Positions 10,070 through 20,332 of a stretch of 64,000 nucleotides of DNA are shown here, in pieces. Position 1 is the first letter of the stretch. Each line of letters starts with the position of its first letter. The translations under genes and the position numbers were made by a program. The notes beneath the pieces were generated by a model that saw only the letters and a program-made list of their open reading frames with translations, searched no databases and was not told the DNA's origin. The DNA lies in assembly GCA_013368375.1 (NCBI GenBank), contig JAACJP010000026.1:1-64000 (forward strand), in the 5' to 3' direction. The DNA comes from Tricholomella constricta (lineage: Eukaryota; Basidiomycota; Agaricomycetes; Agaricales; Lyophyllaceae).

Positions 10070-10961
10070 AAGGACCACCACCACGGTGCTCCGGCGTCTT
10101 GCCTCTTCGTGGCTCAAGGGATTAGTACCCTTCGGGGGAAGCCAAAAGACGTTTTCTCACTTCGTTGTGAGAATAAATGAGCTTGCAGTCCGCAACGCTC
10201 GATGGGTACCACCAAGGTGGCTCATCAACACCCCACCGGTCGTCATGACCAAGGGTAGATCTACCGCCTACCGAGTGTAGCGATCTTCGAGAACCACCAT
10301 CTCTGAGGCTCTGCCCATCCCCCCCTACCTAGACATGCAAAGGAAACCCCAGTCTCTGCGCTACGCCAGACGACGTAGAGTTTCCATCACCCGAGCAATG
10401 CCTAGCACGTAAATTGATTACAACACCTCAATGCGTGGACAAAATAAATAAGAAACTCTCCCTAGACTCTCTAGACAACCAAGCTCCCCCACGGCCCCAT
10501 CGTGAACCCCCCCGGAAGCATACCTACCCCCCAGACGAGCCACGACCTGGCCACCTGTGCCACTCATACCAGCCCCATATGATACAAAGACTTGTGCCAC
10601 TTGGCCTCGAGGCCGCCGCCCTTTGTCTAATCCACCATAAAGGCCCCCACCTTATAATCCCCCCACCTTTAAACCAAATGCCCCAAACCAGTAGCGTCTT
10701 AAACCCAGCTTCCCATACCAACCCCATAAACGGGGACAACGACTCGAACAGACCGGCGAAACGCTCGCGCAAAGAAGACGGCAACCCAGAAACAACTAAG
10801 ACGGACCACCAAGTGCGTCCCCCCAACTCACCTCCCACCTGAACCCCACTAATACCCGGTTCAAGGCGTCTAGATCAGAGGAGTACGATCTCCAAGAAGA
10901 GGATATAGAAACAATTGACGACCTAGACTCCCGACCGAAACGCCCGGAACCACGTCGCAAG

Positions 10962-12137
10962 ATGGTGGACACCTTTGTCTTCCCCAACGCCTTTGACATG
11001 AAGGACCTCCCTACGCTCAGCGATCAGAACCCTGCCATCCAAACATCCTGCCAGGGCCCCCTTCCCTTCACACCCGCGCCTACAGCCATCGCTTTCACCC
11101 GTGCGGCCCTCCCACGCAGCGTCATCCCCACGACCACCCTCCTGAATAACCTCCACCTCACCATCTCCGAAGAAGTTGAGAAGAACCCGGAGAACTACCT
11201 AGCGATCGTCCCCTTCGGAGCGGGAAACCGCCTCTTCCGCGAACACCCTCACCTCAACACGGACATTGTGAACTTCCTTCGCTCCCTAGATATCGGTAGC
11301 GAAGATCAGAAACTCTCCATATCTAGGCCCGTAGCCAGAAGCCGCCCCAACCAAAGACGCGACTTTGAGAAACCCTGGACAATGGTCCTAGACGGCGCCT
11401 CGGCCGAACTCAGGAGCTTCCTCCTCTGGCAGCAAACTTTCGCCATATCACGCGAACTCGCCTTCCATGCACTCCCCTTCGACAAAGACGCCCGCTCATG
11501 GGTCATCATGAACATCTCGGGGGACGCCGTAGAGGAAGGGGATGAAGCAAGGATCAATGCCTTGGGCCGCATCAAGTCCACCCTCTGGCACAACCCCCGT
11601 TTCCGCACCATCGTAAATCGCCTCACCTCAGCTAGCAGCCTCTGGGGCCCAGGCTCCGTAAATGAACGTGTCGTCTCGGCCACGAACACTTTCGATCTAC
11701 GCTACATCGACACCGACGATGTAAACGGACACAAAGCCCCTATCTGGCAACTAACCGGCAAGCCACTCACCGACGATCACCGTCTCCACTCAGACTACCT
11801 GAACATCATCCGCAACATCCCACTATGGCTGGGTTTCCACCAACTACTCACCGAGAAGAGGACAGTCGAGTGCTCCTGGTGCAAGTCGAACACTCACCCC
11901 GCCCATGCCTGTCCCTTCCCGAAGACCCCCGAGTGGCTGGGCCCGCTCCCGGACAACAACGAGCGCCATAAAAAACGCCTCGATGCTATGGCAGAATCAA
12001 GGGGAGAAGGGTCAAACCCCAGAGGAGGGGACAGAGGCCGCGGTCGAGGACGCGGACGCGGCCGTGGCCGCGGTCGAGGACAGGGAAGAGGCTTCCACCA
12101 GTCTAACGACGGGTGGACCCACGTCGCATACACCTAA
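10962..12137 (+). CDS. LINE ORF1: gag-like RNA-binding protein
   Basis: 391 codons from the ATG at 10962. The frame is open further upstream (to about 10840, reading RSEEYDLQEEDIETIDDLDS), and another Pro-rich open frame lies at 10414-10842, so the original ORF1 may have started earlier and suffered a frameshift near 10.84 kb. Around residue 310 a CCHC knuckle reads CSWCKSNTHPAHAC, and the C-terminus carries an RG-repeat tract of about 20 residues, both for nucleic-acid binding. The middle part contains a globular domain with no name I can give. The product should package element RNA into a ribonucleoprotein for retrotransposition. Confidence 0.8.
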   Translation: MVDTFVFPNAFDMKDLPTLSDQNPAIQTSCQGPLPFTPAPTAIAFTRAALPRSVIPTTTLLNNLHLTISEEVEKNPENYLAIVPFGAGNRLFREHPHLNTDIVNFLRSLDIGSEDQKLSISRPVARSRPNQRRDFEKPWTMVLDGASAELRSFLLWQQTFAISRELAFHALPFDKDARSWVIMNISGDAVEEGDEARINALGRIKSTLWHNPRFRTIVNRLTSASSLWGPGSVNERVVSATNTFDLRYIDTDDVNGHKAPIWQLTGKPLTDDHRLHSDYLNIIRNIPLWLGFHQLLTEKRTVECSWCKSNTHPAHACPFPKTPEWLGPLPDNNERHKKRLDAMAESRGEGSNPRGGDRGRGRGRGRGRGRGRGQGRGFHQSNDGWTHVAYT

Positions 12138-12855
12138 TCCCTACCCATTAAACGCTAATCCAGAGTTTCTACCTATACATGCAATAGACACAGACCTACA
12201 CGCTGTTGTCCTCCCAATATACATGACCATTCTCCCAACCCTGTCTGTATATTACCCTCCGTCGAGGAAAGGTCATTCAGGGACCAAACAAGCCGCGATG
12301 TGTCCGTGCAAACCCGCACGCATCCCGCAACGTTGGATGATGAATTTACTGACTAACCCTAGGACAGGTAATCTGAAGACGTATAAAATATAACTGGAGG
12401 CCGATAGGGTGGGGCCACGCCGAGTTTTTCGACCACTCTCTCAAGATCCTAGCTCCTCCCTGATGGACTACGAACGAGAAAGAGATCCACCCCCGAAGGG
12501 CATGGCTTTGCAAGCCATCCCTGGAGTATAATAAAGTATACTAACCGCTACTAACAGAATAACAATACAGACCTCACCACAACCTCCCGGAACACACGCA
12601 ACAGGCCACGAGCTTGACGCATCCGGAGGGGAAAGAGTTCCACCCGCCGACGACCTCCCCAATGAAGGAAGCTCAAGGATAGGAGGCGGACAAGCAACGA
12701 GAGGCCGACGGGAGTCTGGCAGTAGCCGGAATTCCTCCCGTACACCGGACAATGAACGAAGGTCCGTTGCGCTCGGTGGAGTCACCACTTCGGAGCACCC
12801 TGGTCCCGACACCAGGAACGGTGCACACCTGCACCCCTCATCAGGAGGATCTCAA

Positions 12856-15800
12856 ATGGGAGAGGGCGCGAGCCCCCCCTCGCAGTCAGCGAATGCCATG
12901 CAGTCAGCAGGAAACCCGCAGTCAGCGGCACCCAGTTCCACCCCCAGCGGAGAACCGGAACTGGAGGACGGGCCCATAACCCCCTCCAGTAGGCCCTCCC
13001 AGCATCACGCTGGAGGCCAGAGCATCGACAACCAAGATGAACCACCGAACATACCAGATGCTCCAAACAGCATCCCCCCAGAGGCCCAAACACGCCCTAA
13101 AGGAAGAAAGTCCAAAAGGGGGAGCCTCGGGCTAGCCACCTTGAATATTAAAGGAGGTGGATCACCCTCCACAAGAGGGAAATGGCCGCACCTATGGCAA
13201 GTCATGCGCGAACAAAGACTGGACGTCCTAGTGATCCAAGAAACACACCTAGACGACACCCGGAAGGACATCATCCAAAATACTTTCGATGAATACATCC
13301 ATATTTTGCACAGCTGGGACCGCGCAAACCCCAACGCGAAAGGAATAGCTTTCGTCCTAAATAAACGTACCACTCGATGGAAAGAGGCAACGATGAAAGA
13401 AATCATCCCAGGACGAGCTATCCTACTACAAATCCCATGGCATGAGCAAAATGAAACCAAGATACTGGGGGTATACGCACCAAACTCCCCCGGTGACAAC
13501 ACAAAGTTCTGGGAAGACCTCGAGGGCGCATGGAACACCGGGACATACACAAGACCAGATTTCCTCCTGGGCGACACAAACATCGTCGAGGACTCGCTCG
13601 ACCGTATACCCGCACGCTCGCCCCCGACTGCCCCAACCGAAGCACTAGGTAACCTTAAATCAAAGTTCGACCTGATTGACGGTTGGAGACACAACTACCC
13701 TTCAACCCGAAAGTTTACCTTCCGCACAGAAGGAGGTGACTCACAGTCCCGTCTCGATCGAATCTACATCAGAGAAAACCTCATAAGATTCAGCCATCAG
13801 TGGGAAATCTCGAACATCGGAATCAGCACCGACCATAAACTAGTCTCAGTGCGTGTCCTCAACCCTGCTGCTCCCTACCTAGGGAAAGGGAGATATGCTA
13901 TTCCGAACACCCTCCTGAAGCATAAGACCTTGGTCAACGAAATCATCGGCCTAGGCCTACAATACCAAACCAAACTCACCGAACTCGTCAACAAACCTCG
14001 CGATAAAGAAAACAACCCGCAACGCGAACATAAGGACTTTAAAGACAAGGTCACCCTGACTATCCGCGAATACGCAAAGACCGTCATGCCGAAGATCGAC
14101 AGGTCTATAAAGAACCTTGAAAAAGACAGAGATGAGCTTCTAAACAACAGCGAAATTGCTGAAGACGACAAGCGCACCACCGCCGCACTAATCGACGAAA
14201 GAATTACCCAACTCGAGAAAATACGGCACTCCAGAGCAAGAGACAACCTGGCAGCGAAATGCAGACTGGAAAACGAAACAAACTCGAAGTTCTGGTACCA
14301 GCTGAATAGAAAGCAACAACCCAGGGACACAATAGCTGCCCTGAAGAAACCGAACACCGATCCCCCGAACTAACGCGCAGATCCTCGAATATGGCGAAAA
14401 TTGCAAAGAACTACCATGAGAATCTGCAGAAACAGGGTACCCCAGAAGGAATAAACCTAGAAAATGAAACCAGGGACGTTCTCCGCCACCTAAATAAGAA
14501 AATGGCCGAACAAGATAAGATAGAGCTGGCCCAACAAATCTGCAAACAAGATGTACGCCAGGCAATACGAGACCTACCCAAAGGTAAATCACCGGGCATA
14601 GACAGCCTCACACATGAATTGTGGCTGCTGCTGCTCGAAAAATCCGAACAACGAGTGACAGACAATGACGAAGTTTTCGACATCGCAACCGCCCTAACCA
14701 CGGTATTCAACGACATCGAGACACATGGCGTCGAAGAAGACACAGACTTCTCCAAAGGCTGGATGTGCCCACTGTATAAAAAGAACGACCGGACCGATAT
14801 TAGCAACTACCGCCCAATCACAGTCCTTAACTCTGATTACAAAATCTTCACAAGAGCACTCACCTCAAAACTCTCCAAGGCCGTACCCGACCTCATACAC
14901 CGAGACCAGGCGGGTTTCATGAAGGGCCGGAAAATTGAAGACCAAACTGAGCTAATTAAGATGATAATAAGCCGGTGCGAAGCACAAGAAGAAAACGGAG
15001 CAATAGTCTGCCTCGACCAAGAGAAAGCCTACGATAAGATCAACCACGCCTTCCTCTGGGAAAGCATGGAAAAATTCGACTTCCCAAATGAGTTCACCTC
15101 CACCGTGAAACACCTATATCAAAACGCCGAGACCGTTGTAATCCTAAACGGGGAGATCAGCGAACCGTACAAAGTAATCAGAGGAGTCCGACAAGGAGAC
15201 CCACTATCCTGCCTCCTCTTTAACCTAGCCATTGAATCCCTCGCCCAGATGCTGCGTGACTCCGACCTGGAAGGATTCCAGATAAAGGACGAAAGAGAAC
15301 GCCTCATCGCAACCCTTTTTGCAGACGACACAACCGTCTACCTGTCCCAAAATGATAACTTCCCGAGCCTACAAATCATCCTAGATAAATGGTGCTGAGT
15401 CTCCGGAGCCAAGTTCAACGTACCAAAGACCACAGTCATCCCTGTTGGACATGCTGACTACCGTGAAAGCGTGGTTGTCAACCGGAAACTAAAAGCAAAT
15501 TCAGACGAAATACCACAAGGAATACACATTGCCAAAGATGGTGAACCCACACGAGTACTAGGAGCTTTTGTGGGTAACCACGTCGACCAACTGGACGTAT
15601 GGACTCCGACAGTAGAGAAAATCACACGAGACCTCGGAACGTGGAACAAAGGTCACCCCACACTAAAAGGAAGGTCCATGATCTCCAAGGTCGTCATCGG
15701 CGGCTACACACAATTCCTAACCAGAGTGCAAGGAATGCCGAAAGCTGTAGAAAAACGCCTAGATAAAATGAGCAGAGATTTTATGTGGAACGGGTCAAAG

Positions 15801-17954
15801 ATCCCACCCGTAAATCAAGCGACACTTAACCAACCACTAACTAAAGGCGGACGCCAATGCCTGAACGTATCAGCCAGAAATGAAGCCATAGAACTTATGA
15901 AACTGAAATCATACCTAAGCCTCGATGAAGTAAGACCACGATGGGCAAAAGTAGCGGATGAACTGATGGGCCGCAACATCTCCACACGCCGCCAAGTACG
16001 AGACGAAACATCCATAGTGAACCACTATCTTCAAGACTATACTATCAAAACAAGGTTGTCAAATACAACCCTGCCCGACTCCCTGATAAAAATGTTACGC
16101 ACCGCAGACAAATACAGCGTATCATTTGCGCCGATTGCGTTAAGCAAAGACCTAAAGGACAAAATGCCGATGTGGTACCACATAGGCGTCAGCAGCGACA
16201 GATCCCTTGTGAATAACGACGAGTGGGCCCGCTGTCAAAGGCAAAATCATAAGATAACCACAGTTGGTCAAATGTCACTCTATGTTAACGAAAGCCCTGC
16301 CCCCGGTGAACGAGTCCATAAAGAGCGCATTAACTGCATATGTGTATGCTGTCGAAGAGCACGCGCACTTGGCTGCATAAACCCGGACAAATGCAAGAAG
16401 AGCGGTAGGAAGTGCCTAAGTGCCCTGAGCGCCAAGTGGAACCCAAGAATTGACCACAACCTACAAGCCGTGCCGAGGGAAGAACCTGACGACCGGGGCC
16501 CGGAGAACGAGAACTCGAATGACCCCATAGTTTTCAAACAAAACTACGTCACAGAAGGCAGCTTCGTAAACGGCCTACGGGTGTTCGTAGATAAAGGAAC
16601 TAAATCCAACGTACCGGCAACACAAGCCACGGACAACTCGGACAGTAACCTTGAGATCAAGGTCTGGACCGACGGCTCCTGCTCAGCAAACGGCAACGAA
16701 AATGCGCAAGCCGGTAGCGGCCTATGGTACGGTGCCAATGACGAGAGGAACATGGCCGTAAAACTCCCCCCCGATATAGAGCAATCGAACAACACAGGCG
16801 AAGCAATCGCCATCCTACTAGCAGCACAGAATGCGCCCCTAGATGCCACACTACACATCTTCAGCGATTCGAAAATAGTACTAGACGGACTCACAAAAAA
16901 CCTAGACAACTGGGAGAACAAAGGCTGGATAGGAGTGTCAAATAAGAAAATACTGAAAGCCATAGTCGCGCGACTACGAATCCGGAAAGGAAGAACCCTC
17001 TTCACGAAAGTTAAAGGCCATAGTGGAGACCCCGGGAACGACGGCGCAGACGCCCTCGCGAACGAGGGAGCTCAAAAGAACATAGAGGACGCCACCCAAA
17101 TAGATCTTAATATCCCAGAGAATTTCGACGTCTCGGGAGCGAAACTCGCGACCATGACCCAAGCACTCCTGTACCAAGGCATAATGGAGCGAACCACCGT
17201 CGCGATGAGACGGAATACCCTGATACACCTAGACATGGTCAGACATACAGTACAAAGTAATACGGGTGACCTACCAACCGACGTACGAATATGGAAATCG
17301 CTCTACGATAAAGACATATCGAAAAATATCAGCTCCTTCCTATGGAGATCAATGCACAACTCCTACCCCATAGGAGACTTCTGGACCCGCATCCCAAACT
17401 TCGAACATAGAGCAAGGTGTCAGAAATGTGACGCAGAAGAATCGATGGAGCATATACTCACCGAATGCTCGGTCTCAGGACAGAGTACCATATGGCGCCT
17501 CGCGGAAGACATGTGGTCGAGGAAAGGCCTCCCATGGTTTGAACCGACAATAGCTGCACAGTTAGGCTGCGCCCTAACGACTTTCAAAGACGAAAATGGT
17601 AAACCTAGACATGGTGCAAGCCGTTTCTACAAAATCCTCATGACTGAGTCCACTCACCTTATCTGGAAACTCCGATGTGAATGGAGGATCGGCAAAAATT
17701 CCGACCCTGAGAAAGAGCACACGGAATCAGAGATCGAGAACCGCTGGTACGACGCCATAAATCGAAGACTAAAGTTCGACTGCTTGACCACTGATAACAC
17801 AAGGTACGGCCGTAAAGCCGTACGATCCTCCCTAGTCAAAAGAACCTGGGAGACAACTCTCCATAATGAGAGTGACCTACCTGACAATTGGTACAGGACA
17901 ACCGGGGTTTTAGTGGGTAGGGGGGTAGCGCGTCCGAGAGGGCGTAATCGTTAG
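12856..17954 (+). pseudogene. LINE ORF2: endonuclease / reverse transcriptase / RNase H, interrupted
   Basis: Endonuclease motifs are visible in order: LATLNIKGG, QETHL, GVYAPN, LGDTN, SRLDRIYI and TDHKLV. The reading frame ends at 14371-14373 and continues in another frame that includes 14391-15398 (frameshift near 14.36 kb). This segment holds the RT: WMCPLYKK...SNYRPI, LDQEKAYDKI, GVRQGDPLS and the catalytic FADD. A TGA at 15396-15398 follows KWC, after which the frame resumes as VSGAKFNV and runs to 17954. The RNase H domain (about 16.65-17.08 kb) retains its four acidic residues in WTDGSC, TGEAIA, SDSKIV and NDGADALA. A CQKC...H...C finger follows near 17.42 kb. Two lesions in an otherwise well-kept sequence indicate recent inactivation or sequencing errors. 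Confidence 0.9.
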
Positions 17955-18199
17955 TTGGTTCCGGCGATGATGATTCGAAAGATGAGTTGCCGGAGCCTGC
18001 TGACAAATAGCTACCTCAGATTCCCACACTGTCTGCTTCCAGCATTCGTGTATAAAACATTTCCCCGGCGTGGCTTTTATATTATTCTCTACTACGGAGT
18101 GAAACCCTCCGTCGACAAAATAACGGAGTGACGAGGCTGACTTTGTGAGTTGTCGTCACTCACTAACGTTCCACCAAAAAAAAAAAAAAAAAAAAAAAA

Positions 18200-18215
18200 G
18201 AGAGGCCGTTCAAAG
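18200..18215 (+). repeat. Target site duplication of LINE, right copy
   Basis: Identical to 10054-10069 and directly after the poly(A) tract. Confidence 0.92.
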
Positions 18216-20332
18216 CCTCCTCCTCCTCGCAATGCCATGCAAGAAGTCCATGTGATAGGGTTCTACAAACATATTTTTGGTTTTGGTCTTCTCTGCTTTG
18301 GAAATGAGTGCTCAAATAAGGGAATGTTCTTGAGTACACCTGGCAACATCTGATAATTTTTTTCCTCTGTGGCAGCAAACTTTTTTTCCAGAGTGACCTT
18401 TGGCATTCAATAAGAAAGTGCATGTAGATGTATTGAGAGCAGAGCTCGAGGGAACGTGAGGTGTACGATCTACTGCGTGATGATGACTAATGTCACGTAG
18501 GCGTTCAGCGGGATCAGCCCCAGCCACCTTCAGCGACCTTCAGCGGCAACTTTGAGCTCCCCTAATGTAGACTTTATACGCAATGGCGGCACCGTTACGA
18601 TGACTTGAATTTGGATATGACGATGACCTGGCTAAGAGGTCCTTGCCGTGCGTTTGTCCAATGACGTCCACCATCGTTGTTCTCCGACGATTAGACTCAC
18701 CCGTCCTTTGGTAGTTTTTTTGTCCTTCAACACCTTGTAAGGGACAGCACAGGGTCGTAACAATACATGTGGCACCATCCCTGGATATTTAACGGGATGA
18801 AGTTATCACGGTCTCAGGCCAGTAAAGCCGGATGCCCATTTTGCGGACCTCGACATCGAGTTTGACGCCGAAAACCGGTCGGAACCAGTCGTTGACTTAA
18901 CAATAGAAGATCGATCTTTAAAGAGGAACTGGTAGGCCACTCGACTGCGAAAATGGCCACATCGTCAGACGAACAAGCCTGCCCTACCTCTGACTGTTAG
19001 GATAATAAATACGACCAGACTGGCTTTGTCGTTATTATCCTCGCCAATTGACTCCACGAGATTGAGATAATCCTCGTAACAGTCATTAGTATGCGACGCA
19101 AGTCGGTTGGCATCCAGTGGGTAAGCTGAGTGGTTCCGGCCGACACGGCGCTGTTACTGAGGAAGCAAGGAACATAGCCCAGTAAAGTACCCATCAGTAG
19201 CAAAGAAATCAGAACTTGCTCCGTTGCGCTTGCGGCAATTGCGTACTTAAAAGGTAAGCCCTGCTCTTTGACGACGTTACAAACGCCTCGGCCGCAGCCT
19301 TCGGGACTCGGACAAGTCGAAGCATCCGAAGGAGAGATCGTCGGGAGCACAGCTGAGGATAGCGAGGGATCTCAACCCTCCAGACGCCTAGCGGAGAGTG
19401 CATCGGGGTTCACATAGCTTTGAGAGGAATGTTCACAAAGGTCGGATTCCCTAAGATCCCTAACGGTCTCATGGGAAGTCTCTAGTTTCGAGGAGAGAGG
19501 TAAATGTCAGATGGGAAGAGCGTCTCTAGTCACAAGCTGATCTGTCAATCTTCGTTGCGCACGAGGACCAAGGACTTTACAGGAACTTCCAGGACCAGCA
19601 CGTCGTAGACAGCTTCTACAAAGAACCCGAGCGATTGGGACATTCAGTAGGGAAAAGAAAGATTATGCGAAGGCTCTCACGAACAGGACTGCACAGTCCG
19701 ACAGAGTTTTGTCTTCGCAAATGCGATTTGAGATCTGTCACGCGTCGTGCTCGCGACGTCATGCTATGATACGCGCCCGATAAGCTAATTATGGGTCACT
19801 TAGTACTGACATTCCTTGTCTTGATGATGGGATTTCCTATAGGCTGCCATGCAGAGGGAACTATTCAGAACATACACGATGAGTTGATGAGACTTCCGAA
19901 AGCACTTTTGGGAAGACGGTCCTTGCCATGACTTAAGAATAAGATGAGACAAAGTACCGTGGTACAGGGCCATGTAATAGCGCGAACTCAGAAAATTGGA
20001 GAGTCACTTGGCAAAACTCGAGTGTGTGGGTTTGGGCCCGGCACGAGGCGTATACTGGCGTATATCAGGGCGACATTATATCACACGCGATCACAACAAG
20101 GAGGCAAAGCGTCTTAAAGACCACGCGTGAAGGGCGAAAGCATACCTTTACTCACCAAACTGTCCGAAGTTGTGTGTACGTGGGATGGATGGGTCAACAA
20201 GCCTGAGAAGGCTGGCTCACTTGAATTTCCATTTCCGGGCCAAACTTGTGCAAATCCAGCGTTAGCCCGAACCCACCGCTCACGTTAGTACGTTTCAAGG
20301 GTGGACTTCTTCCTCCTCTTTCTACCACCATC
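18216..20332. other. Region without recognised genes between LINE and VPS35
   Basis: 2.1 kb. It was contiguous with the pheromone gene 3 upstream region before the LINE inserted. The minus-strand frame 18997-19350 is somewhat hydrophobic but does not match STE3 or another membrane family that I know. The right arm of the 44-bp inverted repeat lies at 18521-18564. The last part must contain the VPS35 promoter. Confidence 0.5.
18521..18564 (-). repeat. 44-bp inverted repeat, right arm
   Basis: Reverse complement of 9911-9954 with two mismatches. By symmetry a further pheromone gene might be expected on the plus strand just to the right, but only a short frame near 18662 (MTSTIVV...) without a CaaX end is present. 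Confidence 0.8.

Larger units (their letters stand above)
10070..18199 (+). mobile_element. Full-length LINE retrotransposon (APE-RT-RNase H, Tad1/I-like)
   Basis: About 8.13 kb between perfect 16-bp target duplications, ending in a run of A at about 18175-18199. It has a 5' leader (10070-10.9 kb), a gag-like ORF1 with a zinc knuckle and Arg-Gly repeats, a spacer, and ORF2 with apurinic-type endonuclease, reverse transcriptase, a C-terminal Cys-His finger and a complete RNase H domain. Domain order and the presence of RNase H suit the Tad1/I groups of fungal non-LTR elements; clade assignment needs a tree. Codon use is C-rich and unlike the neighbouring host genes. ORF2 has a frameshift and an in-frame stop, so this copy should not transpose by itself. 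The perfect target duplication implies a fairly recent insertion. Confidence 0.93.

Noticed and set aside
10086..10280. 64-codon frame at the 5' end of the LINE as a separate gene
   Set aside because: Lies in the 5' leader of the element and has no recognised motif.
13005..14592. Long minus-strand frames within the LINE
   Set aside because: Antisense to the conserved ORF2 endonuclease and RT regions, with no motifs of their own.
18997..19350. Hydrophobic minus-strand frame as a candidate STE3 pheromone receptor piece
   Set aside because: Only one weak hydrophobic stretch; none of the STE3 landmarks (for example LPWH, APVWCDI) appears in any frame, and no neighbouring exons with helices were found.
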